DNA of 64,000 bases from Microvirga calopogonii (GCF_003347665.1 NZ_QDGA01000022.1:6819-70818), one strand, 5' to 3'. Shown: positions 46,303-54,630, counted from the first letter of the stretch. The notes: generated by a model not told the origin, from the letters alone. Translations and numbers: made by a program.

Positions 46303-47970
46303 TCAGCGGCGGGGTGCGAGCCAAGTGCCGTAGAAGCTTGGACGTCCGACGGCTTCGAAGGACACGTCCTTCACGTAAGGGGCGGCGGCGAAGGCCTGCG
46401 GCTCCTCGAAGATCGGGATCGCGTAGGCCTGATCGATCACATAGTTCTGGACGTCGCCGGCGATAGCGAGGCGCTTGGTGCGATCCGGCTCGGAGGCAAG
46501 CTGATCCAGAAGCGCATTGAGGCGCTCGTCGACGAAGGATTGCACCTTGTCGCTGTTTCCGCCCTTCTGCAGGAGGACATTGCGGTTCGTCGGGAAGTAT
46601 TGACTCTTGATCACGTCGGGATCGGCACGGCCGACCATGGCTGGTGAGACGGGTGCCTTGGCCGGATCGAGATTATTCACCGTCGCACTGCCCGAATCTG
46701 CGGTCAGCACGTTCAGCTTCACGCCAATCTTTTCCCATTGCTGCGCGACGAGTTGCAGGGTTTCCTTGTTCTGCGGCTGCGGCAGGGACTCATAGGCCGA
46801 CAACTCAAGCGTCTGTCCGTCCTTCTGGCGCCGTCCGTTCGGGCCGATTGTCCAACCAGCCTCGTCGAGCAGCGCCTTGGCCTTCTCAATATCATAGGAA
46901 AGCTTCGACGAGAGATCGACATACCCGAGCGCCGTTTTGGCGATGATCGAGGTCGCCTTCGGGTAATGAGCCGAGAACAAGGTCGAGACGATTTCATCCG
47001 TGTTGGTGGCATGCAGCAGAGCGCGACGAACCCGGACATCGGCCACGAGCGGATTGTCGGGACGGAAGACAACGCTGTTGTTCACACCGCGGGTCGAGGG
47101 CGCATAGATCAGATAGCCTTCATCCTCAACCTGCTTCTCGTCATAGGCTTGGATCTGGCGAATGATGTCGGCCTGTCCTGCCACGAGAGCACCAATGCGC
47201 ACGCTGTCTTCCGGCGTGACGATGTACTTGATCTCGTCGAGATAGGCGCGACCTTGGTGCCCGAGTTTCGCCGGCCCCCAATTATAGTCGGTTCGCGCCT
47301 TCAGAGTGAGCTCGCGTCCGAGGGTCTCGCTGGCGACGACGAAGGGGCCGGAGCCGATGATCTTCGTGGCATCGCCCAGCGCCTCGTAGGGCAGCGCGAG
47401 CGTCTTCAGGGAAACGAGGCCGGAGCCGATCACGGACGTGCCCTGCAGAAAGCCGGGAGACGATTTCTTGAAGATGAACTTGACGGTCTCAGGGTCGATG
47501 ACTTCGCTCCGGTCGTAATTATTGATGACCTCCGAGACCGGGAGCTTCAACTCCTTGTTGCCACGCCCGAACGTGTCGTAATTCTTCGCCACCGCAGCGG
47601 CATCGAGCGGCGTGCCGTCTGAGAATGTCACGCCCTTCCGGATCTTGAAGGTATACTCCGTCGCATCGGCATTCACCGTCCATGACTCGGCAATCCAGGG
47701 TTCGATCTCGAGCGTCTTCGGATTCTGATAGGTGAGCTTGTCGGTGATCTGATTGAGAATTCCGCCATTGGGGTAGAAGCCGCCAGCCGGCGGATACAGA
47801 TTGGTATGGGCCTGCTGCTCGAGATAGATCAGAGAGCCGCCCTTCACGGGTGTCTGACCGGACCCGGCGGCCATCGTGCCGCTCGTCCCCATCGAGAAGC
47901 CTGCGAGGAACGTAGCCCCTGCCAAAGCGAGAAGGCCGACTTTGCCTCCAAAGCGAGATTTGAGTGTCAC
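46303..47970 (-). CDS. ABC transporter substrate-binding protein, family 5 (KPN_01854 type)
   Basis: 555 residues with a signal peptide (cleavage about residue 35, GTMAAG). The family 5 pattern appears in GGSLIYLEQQAHTNLYPPAGGFYPNGGILNQITDKL, PWIAESWTVNADATEYTFKIRKGVTFSDGTPL and VRRALLHATNTDEIV. Such proteins bind peptides, nickel or other amphipathic ligands in the periplasm. It is the first gene of a minus-strand operon SBP-DppB-DppC-ATPase-monooxygenase-CMD-CMD. The presence of a flavin monooxygenase suggests the ligand is a sulfur- or halogen-bearing or otherwise unusual organic compound; that is an inference. Confidence 0.92.
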   Translation of the reverse strand: MTLKSRFGGKVGLLALAGATFLAGFSMGTSGTMAAGSGQTPVKGGSLIYLEQQAHTNLYPPAGGFYPNGGILNQITDKLTYQNPKTLEIEPWIAESWTVNADATEYTFKIRKGVTFSDGTPLDAAAVAKNYDTFGRGNKELKLPVSEVINNYDRSEVIDPETVKFIFKKSSPGFLQGTSVIGSGLVSLKTLALPYEALGDATKIIGSGPFVVASETLGRELTLKARTDYNWGPAKLGHQGRAYLDEIKYIVTPEDSVRIGALVAGQADIIRQIQAYDEKQVEDEGYLIYAPSTRGVNNSVVFRPDNPLVADVRVRRALLHATNTDEIVSTLFSAHYPKATSIIAKTALGYVDLSSKLSYDIEKAKALLDEAGWTIGPNGRRQKDGQTLELSAYESLPQPQNKETLQLVAQQWEKIGVKLNVLTADSGSATVNNLDPAKAPVSPAMVGRADPDVIKSQYFPTNRNVLLQKGGNSDKVQSFVDERLNALLDQLASEPDRTKRLAIAGDVQNYVIDQAYAIPIFEEPQAFAAAPYVKDVSFEAVGRPSFYGTWLAPRR

Positions 47971-48050
47971 GATAGATCCCCTATGCGGCTGGCCGTGAGC
48001 TGAATTGCAAGGGAATTATCGCCTTCGAATGTCCGCTATTACAACCAGAA

Positions 48051-48068
48051 TGTTCTTTTTTTAGAACA
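48051..48068. promoter_or_regulatory. Inverted repeat in the promoter region of the ABC-monooxygenase operon
   Basis: TGTTCT-TTTTTT-AGAACA, a perfect 6-bp inverted repeat around six T bases, lies about 80 bp upstream of the first gene of the minus-strand operon. A further TGTTCT half-site is at 48116. A candidate operator; the regulator is unknown. Confidence 0.45.
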
Positions 48069-48324
48069 CCCGGTAGTAGCAAAATCTGCTCTCGGACAGC
48101 GCCGCCAGAGATAAATGTTCTTATTGATGGGGATCTGAACCTTGAGCAGAGTTTCTTGAAGCTGCCGCAGCGTCGAACCAGGCAAGGTTGTTCTTCATAG
48201 AGAACGCCCTTCCCGCAAGCCAGCTGACGATCTCCGATGTCGGGAAAAGACAGGAATGCGCAGTATTGCAGAGCCTCTCGCCCACAGCCTGCGAAAGCTC
48301 TTCACGCTCAAAAACTTTGAGAGA

Positions 48325-48341
48325 TGGCTGGGGCGCCAGGA
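48325..48341. other. attL: duplicated tRNA-Gln 3' end
   Basis: A 17-bp copy of the tRNA-Gln 3' end, isolated from any tRNA gene, marks the left junction. The match stops on both sides (A/T difference before, G/T difference after). Confidence 0.85.
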
Positions 48342-48406
48342 GCCTCATCTTGGGTACCATTAAGCCATTAAAATGTAAGGATTTGAAGGGTTTTAAGCGT
48401 TGCTTT

Positions 48407-48439
48407 GGGTACGCAATCTGGGTACGCAGCGGGGTACGC
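48407..48439 (+). repeat. Left array of three GGGTACGC boxes
   Basis: GGGTACGC occurs at 48407, 48420 and 48432, spaced 13 and 12 bp, all in the same direction, starting 65 bp inside attL and ending 28 bp before the integrase start. The same spaced triplet recurs at 54763-54795 near attR. Probably arm-type sites bound by the integrase N-terminus; their position could also allow autoregulation. Confidence 0.75.
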
Positions 48440-48467
48440 GCTGAATCTCAGACACTCGAAGAGGACC

Positions 48468-49886
48468 ATGAACAAGACTGATAAGAGCTATCTTGAGAAG
48501 CACGGGGGAATGTGGCGGGTCACGGTGTCGGTACCCAGGGACCTTCAAAAGACACTTGGCGCAACCAAGCTCAAGCGAGGGCTGAACACCGATAGCCTCA
48601 AGGTCGCCAACGCCCTCAAATGGAACGTTGTAGCTGAACTCAAGGCCCAAATCGCGAAAGCCCAGAAGAACACGCCCGCCGACCCTCTGCTTCAGGAGGC
48701 CTTGGCATTGCGTGCTGAGCTGGCGCGGATGAAGCCCCATGAGGTTGAGGAGTTCAAGCTCTGGGTTGTGAGTGAGCGGGCTGAAGAAATCCGCGGTGAC
48801 CCGCTCGATAAAGACCCGCACCCCTATTCGGGCCAGTATGAATACGATCCTGAGCGTGAACAAAGGGCCGACCATTTCTATGGCATTGCGACAGGCCGGA
48901 CCACGCCCCTGTCAGCCTATGTTGACGAGTGGCACACACAGACACCTGACCGGAAACCCAGGACCAAAGATGAGGACCGTCGTGCCCTCAGGTACCTCGA
49001 AGAGTGGTGCAAGCGTGAAAACGTCAGCCCAACCATTGAGGCCATCACCCGCAAGGCGGCTGGTCGCTTCATCGGCGGCATGTCGGCTGTTTCAGCAAGC
49101 GGCCAGAGCGGCCAGAAGCTGAGCGTCCGTTCCATCAACAAGAACATTTCGCAACTCACCGCCTATTGGAAATGGCTCAAGCGGCGTGGGCTGGTTGAAG
49201 ACAACCCTTGGCGCGAACAGTCCCTTCCGAAAGAGCGGACCCCCAAGGGCGAGGCGGAAAGAGCGTTCACAGATGAGGAGCTGCTGAAACTTCTCAATGG
49301 GACGCCCCACAACAAGGCGCTGGGGCCGCTCATGCGTATCGCGGCGCTCACGGGAGCCCGTATTGACGCCATCGTGAGCCTGAAGGTGAAGGATTGTGTC
49401 AATGGATTCTTCGTGTTCAAGCCCCAGAAACGCGAACCAGGGGAAAGGATTGTCCCGATCCATTCGGCCCTAGTGCCGCTCATCGCGGAAATGACGGAAG
49501 GTCGAAGCCATGAGGACGACCTGTTTCCTGAGTTTCCAGAGCCGCCCCCTAACAAAGGGCGGGAACGCTCGATGCCCGCTGTTAAGGCCTTCGGGCGCTA
49601 TCGTGAGTCCGTTGGCGTCCATGAGAAAGTCGAGGGAAGGCGTAGAGCCCGCACTAATTTCCACTCGTTCCGCCGCTGGTTCATCACCAAGGCGGATGAA
49701 GCCGGACAACCCGAATCCGTCATTGCGGCTGTGGTCGGGCATAAGCGCGGGGGCATTACGCTCAACGTTTATTCTGGGGCGGAGCTTCGTGAACAATGCC
49801 GGGCCTGTATTGAGGCTGTGAGGCTTCCTGAGAGTCCTGACACGAGCCAAGCTCTTCAGGTCACAGAGGACGCGAAGGCGGCCTAA
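48468..49886 (+). CDS. Tyrosine-type site-specific integrase
   Basis: 472 residues from the ATG at 48468, with GAGGA directly upstream. The N-terminal region (KSYLEKHGGMWRVTVSVPRDLQKTLGATKLKRGLNT) resembles the DNA-arm-binding domain of phage-type integrases. A SAM-like core-binding domain (about 145-240) follows, then the catalytic domain with Arg298 (TGARIDAI), His399 and Arg402 (HSFRRWF), His425 (GHKRGG) and nucleophile Tyr435 (LNVYSG). All essential residues are present, so it should be active. It likely recombines the 17-bp tRNA-Gln att site bordering this element. Confidence 0.93.
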   Translation: MNKTDKSYLEKHGGMWRVTVSVPRDLQKTLGATKLKRGLNTDSLKVANALKWNVVAELKAQIAKAQKNTPADPLLQEALALRAELARMKPHEVEEFKLWVVSERAEEIRGDPLDKDPHPYSGQYEYDPEREQRADHFYGIATGRTTPLSAYVDEWHTQTPDRKPRTKDEDRRALRYLEEWCKRENVSPTIEAITRKAAGRFIGGMSAVSASGQSGQKLSVRSINKNISQLTAYWKWLKRRGLVEDNPWREQSLPKERTPKGEAERAFTDEELLKLLNGTPHNKALGPLMRIAALTGARIDAIVSLKVKDCVNGFFVFKPQKREPGERIVPIHSALVPLIAEMTEGRSHEDDLFPEFPEPPPNKGRERSMPAVKAFGRYRESVGVHEKVEGRRRARTNFHSFRRWFITKADEAGQPESVIAAVVGHKRGGITLNVYSGAELREQCRACIEAVRLPESPDTSQALQVTEDAKAA

Positions 49887-50111
49887 AGGCCTCATATCAA
49901 GCGAGGGGTGTCGTGCCGTACTTGAAGTCCGCCCAGGACCGCCCACGCCCCCTCGTACACCAAAGAAATCTAGGGCCACTTCGCGGCGGGTTGCTGACAG
50001 TCTCAGGTCTTCTGCGCCTTCAACATGGGTGACCGTGAATTACCCCCTTGACACGCTGAATGAAGCTGGTCCAGTCTAATGGGGCTAACCCACCCCCATG
50101 CAGGTGATCAA

Positions 50112-50417
50112 ATGGACAACACCCACCTCGCCCGTATCCGGGATAACGCGGCAAAGATGCTTCAGCTCGCTACCGAAACGTTGAGACTTCTTGATGCTCA
50201 GAATGGACAGGATAGCGGACCGCCGCCGATGCCAGCCGAACTCCGGTCGGTTCCTGGCGACAATAGCTCCGCACTTACTCCTGAGGCTGACGAATGGCTC
50301 TTCGCCTCCTTCGACTACGGAATGTCGGATAATGCCCTTCACAAGATGACGGGGATTACCAAGGAGTCATTACGCAAGAAGCGCAGGTACTGGCGAGTTG
50401 CGCGGGGTATGGAGTAA
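50112..50417 (+). CDS. Small protein with C-terminal HTH-like segment
   Basis: 101 residues from the ATG at 50112. The N-terminal helix (MDNTHLARIRDNAAKMLQLATETLRLLDAQ) could dimerise as a coiled coil. A Pro-rich linker leads to EADEWLFASFDYGMSDNALHKMTGITKESLRKKRRYWRVAR, which reads like a helix-turn-helix with a basic tail. It may be a regulator or excisionase of the element, by position after the integrase. No named family recognised. Two terminators follow at once. Confidence 0.6.
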   Translation: MDNTHLARIRDNAAKMLQLATETLRLLDAQNGQDSGPPPMPAELRSVPGDNSSALTPEADEWLFASFDYGMSDNALHKMTGITKESLRKKRRYWRVARGME

Positions 50418-50420
50418 TCA

Positions 50421-50440
50421 GGGGGCTTCGGCCCCCTTTT
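50421..50440 (+). terminator. Intrinsic terminator
   Basis: GGGGGC-TTCG-GCCCCC followed by TTTT, three bases after the stop of the small HTH-like gene. The stable UUCG-type loop makes this a clear rho-independent terminator. Confidence 0.9.
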
Positions 50441-50484
50441 CCAAAATTGAACGACACCTCTCAACGAAAGCAAACAACAACCTT

Positions 50485-50502
50485 GGGCTTTAGCCCTTTT
50501 TT
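50485..50502 (+). terminator. Second, weaker terminator
   Basis: GGGC-TTTA-GCCC followed by six T bases, about 45 bp after the first terminator. It appears to act as a backup. Confidence 0.65.
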
Positions 50503-50726
50503 CGAAGTGAGGGCGAGGGTGCCACCTGGTATATATTTCTAATATAGGACCCATGAAGGCCTGACAACTTAGAATAAATACAATTGCGACGTAATCTATT
50601 AGATAACCACACCCAATCTTTTACCGCCCCCTCTATCTGACTATTTGACCATATCCCAGAATAGCTTCAGCTATCTAGGACGCTAGCCCATCTTCTAATT
50701 GACGAGAATTTGAACCACGCTAAGTT

Positions 50727-50754
50727 ACAAACGTGAACGGTCGTTCTGGTTTGT
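50727..50754. other. 28-bp dyad, candidate serine-recombinase crossover site
   Basis: Two 13-bp half-sites (ACAAACGTGAACG on the top strand, ACAAACCAGAACG on the bottom) match at 11 of 13 positions around a central GT dinucleotide. Size, symmetry and two-base centre are those of a resolvase crossover site. It ends 13 bases before the recombinase start, so it may also be that gene's operator. The preceding 200 bp are AT-rich. Confidence 0.6.
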
Positions 50755-50767
50755 GTACGGAGCCTAG

Positions 50768-51430
50768 ATGTCTAGGAAATATGTCTCTTACCGCCGCGTC
50801 AGCACAGAGGAACAGGGGAAGTCTGGGCTTGGCCTCGATGCTCAAGAGCGGGCCATTGCTGCCTTCGTTGAAGCTGAGGGCGGCGAGGTTATCGCAGACT
50901 TCTCGGATGTCATGAGCGGGAAGCACGACGACCGCCCTGAGCTTCTGAAGGCCCTTGCCTATGCCCGCAAGCACAAGGCCTGGATCGTTACCAGCAAGTT
51001 AGATCGCCTATCGCGTGATGTTGAGTTCATCGCTGGCCTCATGAACCGCAAGGTCCGCTTCGTCTGTGCCAACATGGGCCATGACGTTGATGAGTTCATG
51101 CTTCACATATACGCCTCGCTTGGCCAGAAGGAACGCAAGCTCATCAGCCAGCGGACCAGGGAGGCCTTGGCTGAACTTAAGGCTCAAGGGGTCCGCCTCG
51201 GGAAGGAACAGAACCTTGTAGAAGGCCGCGTGAAGGCCACCAAGACTATCAAGGAACGGGCTGAGAAGCGGGCGGCGAGTGTCCTGCCCATTATCGATCA
51301 TATCCGCTCCCAGGGGCTAGTGACGCTTGAGGCCATCGCTGCCGAATTGAACAGGCGTGAAGTGAAGACGCCGCGGGGCGGTGACTGGCACAAGACTACG
51401 GTTGCGAGGGCTCTTCGGCGGGTCACGTGA
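50768..51430 (+). CDS. Serine recombinase (resolvase/invertase family)
   Basis: 220 residues. The catalytic domain has the nucleophile Ser12 in YRRVSTEEQ, the DRLSR segment (79-83) with its active-site arginines, and GLDAQERAI. The long helix region (LGQKERKLISQRTREALAELKAQGVRLGK) leads to a C-terminal DNA-binding part (VTLEAIAAELNRREVKTPRGGDWHKTTVARALRR), an HTH typical of small resolvases. It is a complete small serine recombinase. A 28-bp dyad upstream is its likely target. Its presence in an element that already has a tyrosine integrase suggests dimer resolution or inversion. Confidence 0.92.
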   Translation: MSRKYVSYRRVSTEEQGKSGLGLDAQERAIAAFVEAEGGEVIADFSDVMSGKHDDRPELLKALAYARKHKAWIVTSKLDRLSRDVEFIAGLMNRKVRFVCANMGHDVDEFMLHIYASLGQKERKLISQRTREALAELKAQGVRLGKEQNLVEGRVKATKTIKERAEKRAASVLPIIDHIRSQGLVTLEAIAAELNRREVKTPRGGDWHKTTVARALRRVT

Positions 51431-51608
51431 AACCTATTTTGAGGGCGCCTTAAAATAGGAATATAGACAGTATGAATTAGAGACGCCTATTTGAAATAAC
51501 CGCCTCAACATTTGCAACCAAATGCTCTGGGAACTCAACGATCTAAGCCACCTAAGAGGGTCTTGTGGCGGACTATAGAAGGGCCTGTGCTGGCCTCTTT
51601 ACTCATTG

Positions 51609-51637
51609 GCCCGCCATCGTGCGGGCTTTTCTTTTTT
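51609..51637 (+). terminator. Strong intrinsic terminator
   Basis: GCCCGC-CATCGT-GCGGGC followed by TTTTCTTTTTT, downstream of the serine recombinase and before the ParB-like gene. A classic rho-independent terminator. A further hairpin (CCTATTTT/AAAATAGG, 51433-51459) lies just after the recombinase stop. Confidence 0.9.
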
Positions 51638-51661
51638 ACATGCTTTTGAAAGGACCTAACG

Positions 51662-51709
51662 ATGAATAGCGAACGCCTCTATGCCCCCAGAGGGCTGAAT
51701 AATGTTTAG
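51662..51709 (+). CDS. Possible 15-residue leader peptide coupled to the ParB-like gene
   Basis: An ATG after AAAGGAC opens a frame MNSERLYAPRGLNNV whose TAG stop lies inside the next gene's start (overlap of eight bases). Such an arrangement would couple translation of the ParB-like protein to the leader. The ParB gene also has its own AGAGGG site inside the leader. May be chance. Confidence 0.35.
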   Translation: MNSERLYAPRGLNNV

Positions 51710-52559
51710 GAAGTTTGACGTTGAGCTTCCGACATCTCAGGTGGACCTTGAGGAGCTGAAGCGGCTTGAGGACACAGAAGAGCAGACCCAAGAGCGCCCG
51801 AGAGGGCTCTGGCTGAACGATATTCAGATTGCCGATAAGGTCTTTCAGCCCCGCTTCCCTGGTGGGAACGCTCTGGCGAGCAATGAGCATATCAGGGAAC
51901 TCGCACAGGCTCTTGATAACCAGGGCGAGCCTTTAGACCCTATCTTAGTTACGCCCATCGGCCAGCGGTTCTTTCTCGTGGACGGCCACCATCGATATGC
52001 GGCCTACGAAGCGGTGAGATGGGAAGACCTAGTGCCGATTACGGTGTTTGAAGGGACCCTTTCGGAAGCCTTCAAAGAGTCCATCGCCCTCAACAATAAG
52101 AACAAACTTCCAATGACCCCGAACGACAGGCAAGAGCTTGCTTGGCGTCTGGTGAAACTTGGGGACGCTAGGCACGGTGGTTACTCAAGAAAGCAAATTG
52201 TGGATATGACTAAAGCCAGCGATGGCGCTGTTGCAAACATGAGGCGGGTTTATAAGGCCCTGAGTGAACAACGGTTCGACCTTGATAGCGTGTCATGGCG
52301 TCGGGCCCGAAGCAATCACTTGGCCTCTGAGCATTGGGACCGTGAAGAATGGTTTGACAAGGAAGCCAAGAAGCTCGCGGAGAAGCTGTTGAAGTCTGGT
52401 GTATTCTTCAGAGATAAACCAGACATCCTAGCGAGGGCTTTGGAATACATCAGCCCTGGCCTTCCAGGAGCCTTGATTGAGGCATGGTTTGAAACCGCCT
52501 TGGCGCTAGTTGAGGAACACAAGGAAATGATCGCCCAGGAAGGCGCCTTGAACATCTAG
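51702..52559 (+). CDS. ParB/Srx-like N-terminal domain protein
   Basis: 285 residues. Residues about 40-130 show a ParB/sulfiredoxin-type fold with LDPILVTPIGQRFFLVDGHHRYAAYEA; DGHHR at 94-98 is the nucleotide-binding/nuclease motif of the family. A helical, HTH-like middle (SRKQIVDMTKASDGAVANMRRVYKAL, about 165-190) could bind DNA. The C-terminal 90 residues are unknown. There is no ParA gene, so plasmid-type partition is unlikely; a regulator or CTP-switch or nuclease role for the element is more plausible. The start overlaps a possible leader ORF. Confidence 0.8.
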   Translation: MFRKFDVELPTSQVDLEELKRLEDTEEQTQERPRGLWLNDIQIADKVFQPRFPGGNALASNEHIRELAQALDNQGEPLDPILVTPIGQRFFLVDGHHRYAAYEAVRWEDLVPITVFEGTLSEAFKESIALNNKNKLPMTPNDRQELAWRLVKLGDARHGGYSRKQIVDMTKASDGAVANMRRVYKALSEQRFDLDSVSWRRARSNHLASEHWDREEWFDKEAKKLAEKLLKSGVFFRDKPDILARALEYISPGLPGALIEAWFETALALVEEHKEMIAQEGALNI

Positions 52560-52935
52560 GGTTAGCCTTCGATGTGCACTTACAACAATGTGCAAGTTGC
52601 ACAGATGGCCTAGGATGATCTTAAGTAAAATCGTTGCACAGCGACGATTTTTCTTGGGACCGCCTGGGCAACTATGACTCGTTAGCCTCACCCCGGGTTT
52701 GTCCACCGCCAGGGTGTTAGCATATCAAGGAGAATTTTTGATAACGTCCCCGAAGTTCAAATCACAACACGTAAGCATACTGCAAGCTTAGCTACTGAAT
52801 GTGTGAAAATCTGAGGAAATTTGTTGGCCGAACCCGGTGAGTCATTGCTAGGATTATCTGACTAGCCTATAGCATTGGGCCAAAATGCAATTACTGGCTA
52901 GCCGGACCTAAGCTTGGCTATAATCGGGGGCAACG
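52560..52935. other. AT-rich intergenic region inside the element
   Basis: 376 bases, clearly richer in A and T than the flanking chromosome, with no convincing gene. It likely holds the promoter of the membrane protein gene. No iteron-like repeats that would indicate a replication origin were found by eye. Confidence 0.4.
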
Positions 52936-54249
52936 ATGCATAAGACTCTTCAGAAGCTATGTGATGCGCTGGACAAGGTGTCCACTGCTGTTCTTGCCCT
53001 CAATCCGAATAACACACAGCGGGTTACCGATTTATTCGGGACTTGGAACGTAGCCCCGCTCACCCTAGAGCAAATTTCCGATGTACCAAAGCAACTATCG
53101 GTGAAGATAAAGGCACAAAATATCACCGAATTGGATGACGCTGACAGCGAGAGTTTACTGAAGCTGGTCGCTTCGATTGAGGCTCTTCACCCGTCCATTA
53201 TACCGCATATGGGTAATAGCAATATCTCAACGGCGCTTCCTCCTTACCTTCAACTTATTAACGTTGTCGCTGACCAAGTTGCCCGCTTGCTTGGTTGGGA
53301 AATCGTCAAAGACAAGAGGGCCTTACCCTCTGCTTTGGCGCGTAGAGTCGAAACAGCACAGTCCCAACTAGATACTATTGTTGGCGACCTAGTGACGCTC
53401 GAAGCCAAGGTCGAGAAGATCAACAACGCACATGACACAGCAGAGGAACTTCCGACAACGCTGGACCGGCTCAAGAGGGACAGTGCGGCTATCGAGCGGA
53501 TGGGCGAAGAAGCGTCTCAATGCATTGGCCGGATCAAGGGGAACGATGAGCAAGCTAAGAACTTAGTTGATGCCCTTCAGGAACGTTCCAGAGAAGGTGA
53601 AGAGCTAGTGAGCAAATGCGCGGAAGCCTACCGCGTCACTACATCAGTGGGACTAGCCGCTGCATTTGATGACCGCGCAACCAAGCTCAATCGCTCCGTC
53701 AATATCTGGGTAGGTTGCCTAGTATTGGCTCTATTGGTGGGCATGGGGATAGGCTATGGCCGCGTTCAGGCCTTGTCAGAGTCTTTGAACCAACCCGCTG
53801 TTGTTTGGACAACGATATGGGCCAAGGTTGCCTTAGCTGCGGTCAGCCTTGCGGCTCCCCTATGGTTTGCTTGGCTCGCAACAAAACAGATTGGTCAACG
53901 CTTTCGCCTAGCTGAGGACTACGCTTTCAAAGCATCAGTGGCGAAGGCATATGAAGGGTATCGCAGAGAAGCCGCGCGCTTTGATAAGGCTCTTGAGGCC
54001 CGTCTGTTTGGGTCCGCACTGACCCGCCTTGAGGAAGCGCCACTTCGCCTTGTTGAGTTGGAAACTCACGGCAGCCCATGGCACGAACTTCTGAAGTCAG
54101 CGGAGTTCAAAAAGGCCCTGGAGTTAGTGCCTGGCCTTGGCGATCGACTCAGGCAAGTGTCAAAGGCGGAAGGTGGCGACACCCCGCTGGTAAGGCCGGA
54201 AGCGAACAAGGAAATTCGGGTCCCCACGTCCTCGACACCCGCTGAGTAG
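52936..54249 (+). CDS. Coiled-coil protein with central two-helix membrane hairpin, probable cargo
   Basis: 437 residues with no signal peptide. Residues 1-120 form a helical domain, about 130-230 a long coiled coil (VETAQSQLDTIVGDLVTLEAKVEKI..., LKRDSAAIERMGEEASQCIGRI). Two transmembrane helices follow at about 255-275 (NIWVGCLVLALLVGMGIGYG) and 294-315 (WAKVALAAVSLAAPLWFAWLA). The C-terminal cytoplasmic part holds EDYAFKASVAKAYEGYRREA, a motif I associate with membrane proteins of unknown function in accessory DNA. As the largest non-recombination gene of the element it is the best candidate for the carried trait, perhaps phage exclusion; function is not known. Confidence 0.7.
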   Translation: MHKTLQKLCDALDKVSTAVLALNPNNTQRVTDLFGTWNVAPLTLEQISDVPKQLSVKIKAQNITELDDADSESLLKLVASIEALHPSIIPHMGNSNISTALPPYLQLINVVADQVARLLGWEIVKDKRALPSALARRVETAQSQLDTIVGDLVTLEAKVEKINNAHDTAEELPTTLDRLKRDSAAIERMGEEASQCIGRIKGNDEQAKNLVDALQERSREGEELVSKCAEAYRVTTSVGLAAAFDDRATKLNRSVNIWVGCLVLALLVGMGIGYGRVQALSESLNQPAVVWTTIWAKVALAAVSLAAPLWFAWLATKQIGQRFRLAEDYAFKASVAKAYEGYRREAARFDKALEARLFGSALTRLEEAPLRLVELETHGSPWHELLKSAEFKKALELVPGLGDRLRQVSKAEGGDTPLVRPEANKEIRVPTSSTPAE

Positions 54250-54299
54250 AAATGGGCTCACATCGCGGGTGATCCGCCTTCCAAGAGGCATCCCAAATT

Positions 54300-54353
54300 G
54301 CGAAAGGGGCTTGAACCTAATTCAGGCCGTTTCCGATGGCTAAGCCCCTTCGC
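54300..54353. terminator. Long hairpin between convergent genes
   Basis: GCGAAAGGGGCTT pairs with AAGCCCCTTCGC (one bulged A) across a 29-base loop, between the stop codons of the convergent membrane protein genes. Could terminate transcription from both sides. Confidence 0.5.
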
Positions 54354-54363
54354 TACTCCGCGA

Positions 54364-54630
54364 TCAAGCGGCTGCTTGGTTCTTCCGCTGCAACAGCAAA
54401 CCTAGGAACGATCCAGAGAAGAAGCCGATGGCTATGAACATCGTGCTTAGGATGGCAAAATTCCTATTGCCCATGAAGTTACCTGGAAGGGCGAGCAAAG
54501 GGAGAAGGGCCAGGAGAACAGCCCACGCCCAGCGCCATTTACTCTTCAATTTGAACGCTAAGAATCCTGAAAGAAACATTGGAAGCCAGTTCAACCAATG
54601 CTCTAGCGTCAACAAAACCATAAATTCCAT
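54364..54630 (-). CDS. Small membrane protein
   Basis: 88 residues with three hydrophobic segments (about 12-27 LNWLPMFLSGFLAFKL, 33-50 WAWAVLLALLPLLALPG, 58-80 AILSTMFIAIGFFSGSFLGLLL) and a GGGGGCG site before the start. It is the last gene before the right end of the element, on the opposite strand. No family recognised; it could act with the neighbouring coiled-coil membrane protein. Confidence 0.6.
   Translation of the reverse strand: MEFMVLLTLEHWLNWLPMFLSGFLAFKLKSKWRWAWAVLLALLPLLALPGNFMGNRNFAILSTMFIAIGFFSGSFLGLLLQRKNQAAA

Noticed and set aside
48121-48360. 79-codon minus-strand frame spanning the left junction of the element
   Set aside because: It crosses attL, has no domain and no good ribosome site; the frame is probably created by the insertion.
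48407-48439. Spaced short repeats considered as a CRISPR array
   Set aside because: Units are only 8 bp with 4-5-bp gaps, and a second copy lies at the other end of the element; no cas genes. Integrase arm sites fit better.
52560-52935. Replication origin for the element
   Set aside because: AT-rich, but no iterons, DnaA-box cluster or replication gene could be found by eye.
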